A stretch of 64,000 nt of DNA from Chamaea fasciata (taxonomy: Eukaryota > Chordata > Aves > Passeriformes > Sylviidae): positions 744,001-808,000 of the forward strand of contig JARCOQ010000012.1 of NCBI GenBank assembly GCA_029207755.1, given 5' to 3'. Of the stretch, positions 1 through 12,589 are shown in pieces. The notes under the pieces are model-generated. The model was not told where the DNA came from. It searched no databases and saw only the letters and a program-made list of their open reading frames with translations. A program made the translations under genes and the position numbers. Each line of letters opens with the position of its first letter. Positions within the stretch are counted from its first letter, which is position 1.

Positions 1-70
1 TGCTGCTCCGAGGGCCGTCCCCGCCGCGGCCACGCACCCCGGGCTCCCATCCTGCCCTCGGCAGCTCCCG
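1..70. promoter_or_regulatory. Edge of a CpG-rich block
   Basis: The first 60 bases are GC-rich with several CpG dinucleotides, including ccgccgcgg and ccacgcacc. Composition falls abruptly to AT-rich after about position 75. This looks like the flank of a CpG island that continues outside the window. No exon or start codon context can be assigned. Confidence 0.45.
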
Positions 71-1139
71 CCTTTCAGCAAACTCAGAAAAGATCCTTTG
101 TGCCCAACTCGGGTTTCATTTCATTGCTTTTAAATTTGTTCAGCTTGACTTTTGACACTTCAGAGGCTTAAGCCTTCTTTAAGTACAACAATATAATAAA
201 TATTTGTGTTGCCAAAGGAAAAGTGGATCCGTTGTTAGTGTTAGGGAAAGCAGGATCTCTTTCTCATTCGTTTGGTATAAATAATTCACACAACTATGTG
301 CATTTTATAAACATCATCTTTAGGAAACTGATACTATCAAACATTTTCAAGACAACACTCAGCAGCATATAAATATGCACAAAGTATTTACTACAGCGGA
401 TCTGAAACTAAACAAAAAATTGTTAATGAAAGCAGAAAAATAACGATAGTTTATGTAAATAATTATGTTAATACAAAGTGTTTTCAGACTTATTTATACA
501 AATTAGTCATCTGAATGACAAAAAGCTTTGACAAACTACAAACACCTATCAAAAATCATATTATTTGGCTCATTTTCCCCTCGCAATTTCCATCTTTAGC
601 TTGCCTTGGAAAAGCAGATTTAGAGCCTCCCCATCTCTTTGTCAGTACAGCAGGAACGAGCCCAGTCAAAGGCATTTTCTTTACTTAAATATTAAAAAAA
701 AATGTTTTCATGAGTTTTTTCTTCAAAATATTTGAAGAAATTGTGGGGGGTTTTAAAATAAAAAATTAAGCAATATAAATCTATTTTAATACACAATTAT
801 TTCCAAAAAAAAAAAAATTAATGTGCAGCATGTTTGGTTCAATCTGGAAAAGAACCAAAACATATTTTCAGGTAACAATTTGGCAAGCAGAAAACATCTC
901 TTTATTTTCCAACAGAAAACACCTTAAAATCATCCAGGAAAGAAACGATATATTTAAGATGAATATGAAAAACCCTGTGCACAAACTACCCAAAGCTCCA
1001 CAGCTGCATTTTTTTAAATTTTTTTTTTTTTTTACTTTTTGTTAGCAATCTAATTTTGGGATTTAAGTGTTCCTGGCTTGTTGATGGAATGAGGTTTTCC
1101 TGCACGGCTAAAAATCCCAGTTCGGAATGAACCTTAGCA
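71..1139. other. AT-rich noncoding stretch
   Basis: This stretch is AT-rich with many short stop-interrupted frames. It holds an A-run at about 806-818 and a T-run at 1019-1033. Motifs such as aataaa and atttatt are what AT-rich sequence gives by chance. It could be a 3' UTR or conserved noncoding DNA beside the CpG islands, but nothing in the sequence decides this. Confidence 0.5.
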
Positions 1140-1530
1140 AAGAATTCACAGCCCGCCGTTCCCCCCGGCTCTGCTCGGGGCCTGGCGGCCGCTCGCTCGG
1201 TGCCGCACTTGCCGAATTCCCGAGTTGCCGTGGAATTCCCGAGCGCGGCAGCCCGCCGCGCCTCGGCCGCTCCGAGCCGGGCCGGGCCGGGCCGAAGAGG
1301 CGGCGCTGGCGGTTCCGAGCCATTTGCTGGGCACGGGCCGGGCCCCGGGCCGGGGCAGGGCCGCTGCGGCCGCGGCATCCAGCGCTCCTCCCGCCCGGGG
1401 CCGCGCTCGGGGCGGCTCCCCCGGAGCGCCCGGGGCCGCGGGGCCGCTATTGAGTCGTGATCCCAGCGCCCGCTCATTGAGGGGAACGGCTATTGGCGTC
1501 CCCATCAGCCGCAGACACCCCGCCTGAGCT
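1140..1530. promoter_or_regulatory. CpG island, candidate promoter
   Basis: This is the most CpG-dense block in the window. It contains two GCGGCCGC (NotI) sites at 1185-1192 and 1366-1373, a gggccgggccgggccgg run near 1280, and a canonical G-quadruplex motif at 1335-1360 with five G-tracts separated by 2-4 bases. Inverted CCAAT boxes (ATTGG) occur near its right edge, for example in ggctattggcgtcc at about 1489. CpG islands of this kind usually mark vertebrate promoters, so this is the best promoter candidate here. Open frames on both strands across it reflect lack of stop codons in GC-rich DNA. Transcription direction and target gene cannot be read from the sequence. Confidence 0.72.
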
Positions 1531-1722
1531 TAAACAAGTCCACTCGCTTAATGGCAGGCCCCCGGGGACGCGCTCGGCCCCTCCGCTGACCATTAGACCC
1601 CTTGATGGAGTGGACAATAAACCCGACAGGACGGGCTGGACACTGCTCTCGAGCGCGTCTGCGCCGGCGGCACGAGGGGACTGTTCTCCGCTGCTGCCCA
1701 CGGTCTGTCCGTGGGCCACCTC
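1531..1722. other. CpG island shore with possible TF sites
   Basis: This is moderately GC-rich sequence between the CpG island and the minisatellite. It includes a forkhead-like TAAACAAG at 1531-1538 and homeobox-like TTAATGG shortly after. It could be proximal regulatory DNA of the island. No exon was recognised. Confidence 0.35.
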
Positions 1723-2095
1723 CCCTCCCTGCCCTCGGTGCCCGCTCCGTCCCTGCCCTCGGTGCCCGCTCCATCCCTGCCCTCTGCCCCTGCTCTCGGT
1801 CCCTGCTCCATCCCTGCCCTCCGTCCCTGCTCCATCCCCGCCCACGGTCCATTCTCCACTCCCTGCCCTCTGTCCCTGCTCCATCTCCACCCTCTGTCCC
1901 TGCTCCATCCCTGCCCTCTGTCCATTCTCCACCCCCTGCCCTCCATCCCTGCTCCATCTCCACCCTCTGTCCCTGCTCCATCCCTGCCCTTGGTCCATTC
2001 TCCACTCCCTGTCCTCGGTCCATTCTCCACTCCCCGCCCTCGGTCCCTGCTCCATCCCTGCCCTGTGTCCACCGTCCCCTCCCTGCCCTCGGTCC
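1723..2095. repeat. 24-bp GC-rich minisatellite
   Basis: The array has about 15-16 tandem units of a 24-bp period, C/T-rich on the plus strand. Two unit subtypes alternate irregularly. One begins gtccctgctccatccctgc and the other gtccattctccactccctgc, and both finish with cctc plus a few bases. The period is a multiple of three, so several frames on both strands stay open through it and should not be taken for genes. On the minus strand the GGG tracts are spaced 2, 8 and 5 bases apart, which is close to a quadruplex motif. It lies about 200 bp from the CpG island. Copy number is probably variable. Confidence 0.92.
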
Positions 2096-3569
2096 AGAGC
2101 CCACCAGGAGCAGCCCGTGCTGTCCCTGTCCTGGGCAGGCACTGCCCTCGCCTGCAGCAGTGTCATGGGTTAACACAGTTCAGTTTTCAGTTAAAGAGGA
2201 ACACGGGGGTACTCGGGGACACCAGAGCCTTCCAGCCACCACCAGTGCAAAGGCAACTGGGGAACGTCTCCTAAAAACACCCCAGCCAACACACCAGGGC
2301 AGGTTATTTCCCGCCATGCTCTTAGAAAAGAAAATAATCAAAAGGGAAAAATAACAAAATACACCACTTTTCCTGATCCAGAGAACAATTCTTGGGAGAA
2401 GAAATCAAGTTTCAAAGTATTGATTCTCCATTCATCAGCCAAAACCAAAAAAATACCCGAAAAGTCAACCTTAGATGTTTTCTGATAGAGTACTGATAAT
2501 TGCATTTACATTGCTTAAATGAATTATATCTATTTTTTGTTGTTGATGCATGTGAGCTTATTAGTATTTACTCTCTTAAGCTTCTGCCAGTAAAAAGGGC
2601 CCTGGGTTTGACAGCAAATTTTCTAGTATTTGGAAGCTTTTATCCCAATTTTAACACCTAATCTCTTTTTCTCTAGAGAATTAAATGATACTGCATTAAA
2701 CCAGAAAATTATATAGAATTTTAAACAGTCCGCACAAGTGGGGAACTGACAGGTCATTAAACAGCTCTACTGGAAAGAAACTTCCTCCTAAAAATTTTGG
2801 GGTTTACATATAATATAGGAGTATACCTATATTGACACACGTATACGAGCATACATATGCAGCAATTTTACAATAGCTAAATAATTTGTCTAATTTAAAT
2901 AAAACCTACTTAATATGAAATACTTTATCAATAAAAAAACATTAAACACAGAGATTTTCTTTTAACCTAATAGTCAACAGAAAACAACACAGCCAAAGAA
3001 TACGTAAGTATAATCCAGATTATTCCGATCTGATTTGTATTTTCAGCTCAACCTTAAAAGCTTTTAACAAAAGAAACATCCTTTTTGGCATAATGCATTG
3101 TCTAAGCTGCAGAACATGCTCAGATTTCAAGACATATTTATAAAAAGCCATTGAAAAAGCCTCAGCAATTTTGTGACACGTTTCTGACTAACTCAGTTAA
3201 TGCTGCGTTCGGATGAATCCAACAACAAGCGGGTTTTTTCCTACCCCCCAGGTAATAACGGCTTTTGCTCAGTGAGTTGGATTTTTTTTTTTGTATTTAT
3301 GTATTTTTATACAGTTGATAATTTTTCATTGTGATTAAAATAACACATAAAAATTAAGAAGAATGCCAACTTCTATTTTTCCCTGCAGGACCTGTTACTT
3401 TAAAACACCAGGAACAGTCCGGAATTCTCCAGGAGTGCACGCTCCCGGGGCAAGAGGGCACGTGGGCTCCAGACAAGGAATAATTTAGTTCATCAGAAGG
3501 TGAAAAGAAAAAGCGGAGTAGGGGGAAAAAGAGGTCTTATATTTGCAGAAAGCCTTCTGCCCCAATTAA
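2096..3569. other. Noncoding stretch, mostly AT-rich
   Basis: Unique-looking sequence, AT-rich from about 2350 to 3420, with no open frame of note and no repeat I recognise. A short alternating tata/cata segment occurs at about 2805-2865. It might include conserved noncoding elements, but this cannot be judged from a single sequence. Confidence 0.5.
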
Positions 3570-4375
3570 GGGCGAGGGCTGTTGTTTATCCCGGCTGCGG
3601 GGCCGCGGGCTCCCGGGCCTGCGGATGCGCATCCCGGTGTCAGAGGGGAGCCGGCCCCGGGGCCCGCGGCCTCACCTGCGGCTCCTCTTTGTGCTCCGCT
3701 CCCCTCACATCTCCACGCCGCATTTCCATTTCAAGCGGCTGCACAGGCATCGCCGCGCGGATCAATTTCCACATCGAATATTTAGGAATACAACCGATGT
3801 ATATTTTATATAAACATTTTCATTTAGTAGGAGCACAGCAGGCCTTTGGAGACGAGGGACACGGAAGCTGTCCACTGGCACCGCGGGCGTCGCTCCCGGG
3901 GCTCACCGCCTCTCCGTGAAGCGTCCCCTGCCCTGGCGGTGTCAGGGAGGTGTCAGGTGCCCGAAGGGGTGGCTCTGCCGAGGGGACACCCCACGCGGCG
4001 TGCCCGGGCCCGGCCCTGCGGGTCTGCCGCTGCAGAGCCCGCCTGGAGCACCTGAGCCGCGGGACAGGCAGCAGGAGAAGCTCCGAACGCAGCGCCCGCT
4101 GCCCGCCAGGAGTGGCACGGTTTGGTGGAACCGGGGGCAGAACGGGGCCCGTGGAGACACTGAGGCCTTTGGAGCGCGGCTGTTCCTGCTGGGCAGCACC
4201 AAACCCGCAGCGTCTGCGCCCCCAGAGCTCGGAGCCAGGGAGGGGCTGCCAGGCCAAAAGCCGCCACGTGTGCGCAGAGCCCTGCCCCGACGGGCTCCGC
4301 CACACCGGCCACACGGGGACGAGCAGAAAGCTCCCAACGTCGCCGCACAGAAGGGACCTTTGACCCCCGAACGCG
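3570..4375. promoter_or_regulatory. CpG-rich zone split by an AT-rich core
   Basis: Two CpG-dense blocks, about 3575-3770 and 3850-4375, flank an AT-rich segment at about 3770-3835 that contains tatattttatataaac. The first block includes ggggccgcgggctcccggg and ccggccccggggcccgcgg. This could be a CpG island pair with an enhancer or promoter core between. Overlapping open frames on both strands here fit GC-rich noncoding DNA, and none resembles a known protein. Confidence 0.5.
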
Positions 4376-6359
4376 CACAGCAGTTACATTCCAACAATCA
4401 CTGAGATCTCCCTGTGACAGTCAGTTGATATACTATCAAACAGCCACAACACTGGGAAAAGATACTGTGAAAAAAGAAGGAATTAAAAAAAATATTTCCA
4501 GCCACTTTGTTCAGAAGGAGCACGAATGAAAAATGGGTTTAAGTACATCATGAAACCCCAAAGGCGGCATCCACAGGATCTCTGTTCTCATGTCCACCTG
4601 ACTGTTGAGCCCATCCCACACAGCCCAGCCCTGTGGAACACTCTCCAGCCGTTCTGCTCCGTGTGCCTGCCCCGCGCACGTCACCTGTGTGCTGCCCCGG
4701 GTGTGAATCCCACCGCGGTTCTGTGGGCATCTCGGACTCTTCATGCCTCAAAGGGTTCTCTTCTCTCCCTTTCCTGTCTTTTCATGTGGTGTCTAAAATC
4801 CTGTGTGACCGCTCCACCGTTTTTAATTGCAATTTCCCTTAAACACCGTAAACCTGCTCGTTCTTTTTCCATTTTATCTTTTGCAAATCACCTGCGTGTT
4901 CCTCTGTTGTCATTTTTGCCAGACACTTCTGTGCTAACCAGCAAGGTCACAGCAGAACCTGTATTGATTTTACTCCCAAATATCCAAGTGTACAAACAGA
5001 GATTTTACCAAGGGTTCAGAGAGCCAATGTAAACACCACCCGCTCCAGTGCGGAACCCTCGGAACGTGGAGTCAGAAACGGACTCGCGCAGGTTCCCTTG
5101 GAATAAAAGGGCTGACCTGGTTTTGGGCGAGTGAGGACTGAGACCTGGCCCCGGGCACTGGGGCACAGGCTGGAGTGCTGCCACGGCACCACCGTGTCAC
5201 TCTGCCCGCCCCCGTGTTCAAACACAAAATATTTTGCTTGGTTGATCAGTCGCAACATTCAAACACACCTTTCGGTATTTCAGCCCAGAGAGATGCCCTG
5301 TCCTTACTCTGAAATATATCCAGTGTAAAATTTCCAAATTTATCAGCCCGAACCGGAATCTCTTCTCAACCAGGATAAATATCCGCAACCTCCCTCCACT
5401 GCTGGGAGCCCGTGGGGCTGAGCCTGGCTGATCCTGCTTCTGCTCCCCACAGAGATTAAACTCCAGGCCTGGAGCTCACCAGAAGAATGCCTGACTTGGG
5501 CAGGAATTTCATATTGGCAACTTCTTTTATTTCTTTCTGAGAACGATCGGATCCTTTTTGGAGCCAAGTAAGGACCAGCTCTCCCTCTGAGACCACAAGT
5601 GACATCAATTCATAGGTAAATCCAGATTTTCTTTTTTCTTAGCTTGGTCACCGCTAGCTACTGAAACATTTAAATCAGGATTACCAGGAAAAACCCAAAC
5701 AACCAGCATGGATGGCAAGAAAAAGGGATCAATGTGGGACTGTGCCTCAAACACACATTTATAAGAAGCCAACTTTGCATTGTTGTACCAGAAGCAGTCC
5801 CAGGGAAAAATGTATGCAGGCAACAGGGAGTTAAGTAAATAATTTTTTTCTTTTCTTTGTCGATGTGTTTAGTTCTCTTCCTGCCAAGACTCATTTCACT
5901 CTGCTATCTAGTGAGAGACACATATGGTGCAGTGAAATTGCCATCCAAGAAAGCATGTCCCAGCCTGTTGAGACATCATCAAATAAGATTAAAGCAAAGT
6001 AAAAATAAAAAGATAGAACGATTTTTTTCTTTTTCTTGTACAGAGAACATCTGATGAAAGTCACCGAGGTACTTGAATGCTTCTAAAGGTTTTGCAACCA
6101 TTTCTTTACTTTGCCTGGTTAAGAAAAAGGCAGAAATAACAAGCCAGTATCTCCTTTTTCTTCTTCAAGTTAGTGAAAAAATGTGTTTCATAATCAACCT
6201 GATGTATGTGAATAAAATACAATATTGCCTTCTCTGCTTCTGAGAAAACAGCACTTACACGCACAGAAATATACAACTTTCTGCACTGATGGCCTCTCCA
6301 CCAGCGTCTCTTGAGTTCTGTATGCAAGAACTGGGCCAGGACAAAACAATCTGGCTACT
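4376..6359. other. Unique noncoding stretch
   Basis: Mixed-composition sequence with no repeat family, RNA gene or convincing exon that I can recognise. A plus-strand open frame of 168 codons near 4526-5032 has no recognisable domain, and its composition is not obviously coding. Confidence 0.5.
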
Positions 6360-6434
6360 AATCTCTCAGTGAGGAGTTGGACTGTGATGATCCTTGGGCG
6401 TTCCCTCCAACCCAGAATATCCCATATTCTATGC
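6360..6434 (+). mobile_element. CR1 LINE 3' end
   Basis: The block gttggactgtgatgatcctt followed by ttccctccaacccagaatat and ending in attctatg matches the conserved CR1 3' terminus. CR1 is the main LINE of birds and inserts with severe 5' truncation, so only this tail of about 70 bp remains. It sits on the plus strand. No coding capacity survives. Confidence 0.85.
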
Positions 6435-9400
6435 CCATAGTCCTCAGAAGGGTCCAAGTTACCTCCCAACCAGCATACTCAGGTGTCTCTGCCTAACAAC
6501 TGCTACATTACATTAAACTCATCCAGAAATCCAAATGCAGTACGTGTGGAACTGCTGCCCATTTTCCTGACGCAGGACACCGGATGAAGGTGACTTTACA
6601 GGTTCTTTCTCTACAAAGTTCTCTTATTTTCCCACATTAAAAAAAGAAAGGGCTGGGTACAGAAACCCCAGCACATCACCACTTGCTCTTGCACGTGGTA
6701 CTTGCAGACAACCTGTAGGGCCAGGGTGGAACAGTTGCAGCAACAAGAATCACCAAGAAGCAACTTGGCAGCTCCTCTCCATCACTCTGAAATCAGGCGC
6801 TCGAAATATTCCACTTCCCACCAGGAAAGCATCAGCAAACACAACACATACTGTATGTTCTGGACTCTAAGTAAATAAACAGGAGTCTGCTCAAAGCCAA
6901 GGAAATATCCCACGGGAGAGGAGGAAGCCCAAATCAAATTTCCATTGTTGATCGTGAGAGAAGTTAGGGGAGCTTCTTAACCACACAGAATAATCTGCAA
7001 AATGGGTCCAGCCTCAGAAACAGGAGATATTTTGGGTATTTCTCTGCCAACCTCCCGGGTTAGAACTGCATTTCCAGTCTTGTTTCCAAGCCGTCACTGG
7101 ACTGCAGGAAAGCAACAATGCATCAGTAGCAGAGATTATCCCTGGCCTTAATAAGCTGTTGTTGGCTTTCATAACAACTGCAGCCCAGGCCGAGTCACAC
7201 CGAGCTCAAAGACAATCTTACCAATAGCCTGGAGCAAGGATTATAGAAACAAGAATCCAAGGGGGGGGTGGGAGGGAGCAAAAATCCCAAGAAACAGGGG
7301 CTAATGTAAAATCGTTTACATATTAACCTTCTTCCCTTCTGACAGTGGTCAAGTTCTGATTCAAAATACAAATTATCTCCAATTACTTCAAAAGAGGCAG
7401 TCACAGAGCTGTCACTTAACCTTCACCATCTGTTTGGCTCAAAAGCAAGCTGTACAGCCTGCCACTTTGACCTCATCTTTCTCTTTCCACACTGGACAGG
7501 CACCAAAAGAAGAGAAGATGGTTTATTGTTCTCCCGAGAAAACCCGGGGGCTCAGGGTGCCGGAGGGAAGGGCAGCGCTCGGGAGGTGACTTAATTTAAC
7601 TCTTCAGGGGGATTTCTTTGGGGAGGATGAGTCTGCAAACCTTCCTCGCTCCTCCTGCCAGCTCTCTCCAGAGATGGGGTTTGTTTAAAGTGGAGCCTCT
7701 CTGCGAAGAGCAGCGGCTGTGAAATCACCAAGCGGGGGAAAGGCACGCACTGATTCACAATGGATTCTGGCTTAGGGACTTCTCTGAATCCAGTAGCCAG
7801 ATGTAACACTGAAAAATATCAGCTATTTAAGATGTCAAAGGGGAAATAAATCCTGGAAATGAAACAGCTTTCTAGGAAAGAGAGTAGCACAAAACGTCGG
7901 GGAAAGAAAACCCCCAAACAAACCAACAGAACCCCAAAGAGCAAAACCCAAGACGACGGCAGAGTCCGAGAAAACACAGCTTGAAAGTCCTAAATATGAC
8001 CTCACTGTAAGATAAATCAGAGTTCCCACTACTCTGAGCTGCACAGCTCCAACCAAGGCTTCTCCCGAGCTGCTCATTACCCGGTGCGTATTCCAGCCCC
8101 TCTCGAGGCTCCGGGGGAAGGCAGGAGCTGACGCTCAAACTCACCCTGGAGCAGTGGCACTGTGAAGGACCCGGGACAAATCCCCCCCGCGGGGTGTCAG
8201 GAGCTCCAGGCGCAGAAACACAACCCACAGTGCAGAGGTGCTGGGAATACAACAAATCTGTTGGAGAAAGGAGATTCCAGAGGGGCTGGAGGGCACAATA
8301 ACAGGGTGCAAATTTCTGAATGCCTCATGGTTTATGGGCAGCTTCTAATGCTTCTGCCGAGAAACATTACAGCATTTCCATTGGCTCTGATCTTTATTTT
8401 TAGTTTTATTACCCGCTGCATAACAGGTTTCTTCTAGAGAGAAAGAAAGAAAGCAGATCCCTCCGTAAACAGGAGCAACTCCCGAACATTTCACAAGGCA
8501 GCGGTTTAGCACGAGGATAATTGCGCACGGGAAAGCAGCTCCGAGAGCAAACATCCCTGTCGCTGTGCAGTGCCTGACGCTCCTGGCACCACTGGGCATG
8601 GGGAGGGAAGCGCCTTTTCTTGTGACACACACACACCACAATGCACATGAGCCGCAAAGTTCCCATTTCCAGAGCAGATGGCAAGGAGTCAATTAAACCC
8701 GCAGCGCCGAGGCGCCGCCGATAGCGGCATGAGGCACTGAGCCCTGCGGTCGGTGGGAGAGAGAGCAGGGCTGCAAAAGGTGCTGAACCAAATAACGATC
8801 CCAGACAAACAGCCCTGACTTCCTAGAATCCAGATTCCTCCGCTACCTTTCTAAGAAGGCAGACAGAATATTGAACTTGATTTGCAGCTCAGAGGAGGCA
8901 GGAACCTCCCCGTGCCCCCGTGCTGGAACCGCCTGACACCCACCGCAGCCACACTGAAATGTTTAATTTTACTTAAAGCATCCTCTCAGGCCTATGTATT
9001 ATTTGAAGTATAATGTACAGAATTATCTAATGAATTCTCAAATCAAATACTCCCATTTTGCTGCAGGCCATCTCCCGACAACAAACTAAAGGCACAGAGG
9101 CTGCTCTGTGTGCCTGACTGCTGAATTTAAACAGATGTCCAGTGGACATCAGCCTCGCTCGCATTACCTCTCCCATTCACTCGCCTCTATCTCGGCCAGT
9201 GCAAACCCCCTTAAATTAAAAACAAACAGAGCCTGGAGATAACAAAAAATCCAGCAAGGCTTCCCGGCACAGACAGGCCCGTGGTGAACCGCGGCCGTCC
9301 CCTCGCTGCGGCGAGGGCCTGGTGACAGTGAGAAAGTCACCGGGGAGCAGCATCTGGCTCTGATTAGGTAACAAGCTGTAGCATCTGCAAACTTGTCAGT

Positions 9401-9724
9401 CCCCGGCCCACAACAAAGCCCAGCCAGCAGATCTGTGTTTAAAAAAGGGAACTGGCTGTTGGGTTTTATAAGACAAACATTATCTGTTCCATTGCGGGGT
9501 GCCGTTTTATTAAACGCCGCCTAGAAGGGGAGAAATTAAATGTGCTTGTTACATTTTACTTTTCATCTCAAGGAAAAAACCCACTTGGTTTTGTCTGCCA
9601 GAAACCTTTTTCCTCGTCTTTCCTCTGTGAAGGGCAGTGAGATACCAGCAGAGCTTTCACAGCCCACAGTAAGTAGCTGCTGTGACCCTGGGGTGCTCTT
9701 ACAGCATTTCTGTTTTCTCCAAAC
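6435..9724. other. Unique noncoding stretch
   Basis: No gene or interspersed repeat is recognised. A compact G-quadruplex motif lies at 7261-7276 (listed separately). A small GC- and CpG-richer patch occurs at about 8695-8735. Open frames here are short and overlap on both strands. Confidence 0.5.
7261..7276 (+). other. Compact G-quadruplex motif
   Basis: Eight consecutive G, then T, GGG, A and GGG give four G3 tracts with loops of one or two bases on the plus strand. Such short-loop motifs form very stable parallel quadruplexes in vitro. It is isolated within otherwise ordinary sequence. Confidence 0.7.
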
Positions 9725-9763
9725 AAGAAAGATAAAATAAAACAAAATAAAATAAAACAAAAC
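9725..9763 (+). repeat. (AAAAT/AAAAC)n simple repeat
   Basis: The run aaaataaaacaaaataaaat and its continuation form a short pentanucleotide-like A-rich tract. It may be the remains of a retroposon poly(A) tail, but I see no SINE or LINE body immediately beside it. Confidence 0.8.
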
Positions 9764-12589
9764 TTCCATGCGGTGAACCCAGAAGCAATGAGGATCGAAC
9801 CCACCACAGCTGAATTAAAATTTACTCATCCCCATGTTTCCACTTAGACACTTCAGCAGTGTATTTGACTATGAAAGCTTCTACATTTCAACATTTTTTT
9901 CTTCCACTTTTTTCTGGGTATGTTGAGATGGCCTTTTTCTCTGCTCTGCCTTACTGAATGACAGCTACAGTTCCCAGCGCCTCTTCTGTACCCTGAAATG
10001 CATTTATACTTCTCTTTTGAAAAATGAGAAGAGAATACTCGGTGCCCCACATAAGACCGAAGTTCAACATAACTGAGAAAGAACTGAAGAATATTAAACC
10101 TGAAAAGTCAAATTTCCGTCCAACCTCACAGTTATTTTTGAACATCTGAGGGAAACCACCTACGAGCACCTCCGCAAAACAGGGACCTGTAAAACTAAGC
10201 ATTAGTCAAATCAGTAGTAGAGACTTAGCGCAGCTCCTTCTGCGTGGTTCTGGGAATCATTCAGAAGTCAATGGAATTGAAGAATTCCTCAGTCTGAGCA
10301 GTTTGCTCCTGTGGTGCCCCAGCCCCCCTGGGCCCACCTCCAAAGCTGGCTGCAGCCTGCTGCTCCCTGGCACAGCACGCAGGGGACACCCGGACGGGCA
10401 GGAGTGGGTGACACCAGCCAGGCACAGCCCCGCCACGGGACCCCAGCAGAACCAGAAAACTCTTCTTCCCATGCCCAAGGTACCGCGCAACTCCAAAATC
10501 AGGACTCGGGGGAACATGCAGGTGTAACGAGAACCTGGGCGCGGAGCCTTTGGCTGGCTTTTCTCAAAACCTTGCTGAGAAATGTGGCCTATTTATGAGT
10601 TGTGAAATAGAAACCACATTATCAACCATCTTAAGGAAATGGATTGATGTTAAGTGATACTTGAGAATCCACCCCGTAGCAAAGCTCCCACACCAGCACA
10701 GGCAGATAAGCAGAAAATCCTTCCTGCAAACACCGTGGCTGTCCTGATACAACACAAACCTGGAGGTCTGAAACCACGGTCATGACTTAGCCTGGAACAC
10801 TTTGCTACATGTGGAACTGATGGGAAAAGAACAATTCCTAATTCAGGTAATTACCCCAAATGCCGTTACAAAAGCTGCGGCTCCAACTCCTTTTTGCTAA
10901 CAACCCAAATGAACCTTCAGATCGCCCGAGACAGAGGATAAATAGAATAAAGCCCCCTACTTGAAAAACTAGGAATTTGCTGCTTCGGAAAAATGGCAGG
11001 TGATATAAAAAGCACCAGATCCGTTGGGTGTTGTAGCAATCCTCGCTGCTGTGGATCACTGGAACGGCACAGTGAGAACGGGAATGTGCTGGAGAAACCC
11101 CTGGGGACGGGTTCGACGGCAGCCAAGGCCCAGACACAGCCTCCCGTCCCCACTGCCCACCGTGGGCACTGCCTGCCTGAGCCAGCCCTCCTCTCTCTGC
11201 AGAGGGAACCTCGGCTCTGCGTCTGCTCCCTCCTTTCTGATTTCAGAGCTCCCAGGACGCTGCCAAGCCTCGGGTCAGCCAGCCCTGTGTGTCACGGAGC
11301 CGGTCCCCCTGCACACCTCTCCTGCTGCCTCCTGCAGTTCCACAGGGACCTGGGGGTACAGCTCAGGTAATTTCCTTTCCCTCCTGCTTCTCTATTCAAA
11401 ACAAACCAGGGGCTGTTGAATGCTTCAGTTCTCTCAGCGTTGCAGCTTTTCTCCCCCAACTGCTGTGATTGCCATTACGGAGCTGACGGAGCCGGCGCTC
11501 CCCGACAACCATCTTAAGTGCTCAGCAGAAGGCCGTGCATTCCAACGGCAACATGGTTTGTCCATTATTATGATTTATTCTGTTCTGCAATACGGTGGTA
11601 GCCGAGGCCCCTGCCAGGGTTCCTGTCCTGGGCACATACAGAGCACACAGCACGCTGATCAGAAAAATTCAGCCTGAAGGCTCCCAGAAACCTCTCTCTA
11701 GGCTTTGCCTCGCTCAATGCATTCATCATTTTTTATCACCCTAATAATAATTAGAATTCTTTTTTCACAGAACTAAAGATTTAGAAATCTCCCAGCACCT
11801 CTACGTCCACTTACAGATACAATCCTATAATTAACACAGCAACAGGCTCCACGATCACCTGTGAAATCTTAACAGCCGGGATTCAAAAAGTCCTTTGGAT
11901 CCAAGGACACGCAAGGTACTTTTAAGCATCAAGATGATACAAACTGGCCTGCACTGAAGAAATAATCAGGCAAAAATAACATGATTTGATGTGATTCTCT
12001 TCCCTTTAGCGGAAAAAGAAAGCCCAAAGCAGCTCCTCTAAATGAGAAAAAATATTCAGAGACACGGTAAACAAAAAGAGCAATATGGCCATGGACGCAC
12101 AATGTTGTATGGAAACAAAGGAAAGGTGAGGAGACGGCATCCGTCACCCCGGAAAGCAGGCGTGGAAACGTCTCTCCTATCTCCACAAGCAGCTGGGGAT
12201 GATTCGCAGTAGACTTTTCTGCAATAAAATTCCCTCACGTTTCCTTACTTGGAAAACTCAGTTTATAGGTCAGTTAACAAGTATTAAAACCACAAGAGAA
12301 CATGAAACGCACCACCTTTTCCTTTTGATCCTTTTTCCCTTTCGGATGAAAGTTTTGAAGTTGGGAATATAAAATCCCAGAATTTTTGTTATGTTTTATG
12401 CCTCCACGAAGGCATTAAAACGGCAGTTTGCGGGCTGAAGAAATATCCCCTAAGTGGCAGGGAATTAAAGCAAGCTGTCCCGAGCACAGCCCCGCTCGCC
12501 AGGTGCGCCGCTGCCCAAATGGAACACCTCATTTACAAAACAAATCTGCCTCCAAAATTACCTGCCCCTCTCGATTGCCGCGACTGGTT
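9764..12589. other. Unique noncoding stretch
   Basis: Alternating GC-richer segments (about 10300-10540 and 11030-11360) and AT-rich segments. No exon, RNA gene or recognisable repeat was found. Open frames of 95-131 codons near 10300 and 11000 are matched by frames on the opposite strand and carry no recognisable domain. Confidence 0.5.

Noticed and set aside
1474..2354. Several 160-250 codon frames near the first CpG island and 24-bp array
   Set aside because: Open on both strands through the 24-bp repeat and GC-rich DNA. Proline/serine or glycine-rich repeats with no domain.
9776..9850. Possible minus-strand tRNA, from a GGTTCGATCC T-loop-like motif
   Set aside because: The flanking bases do not form a T-stem, and no acceptor or anticodon stem can be folded.
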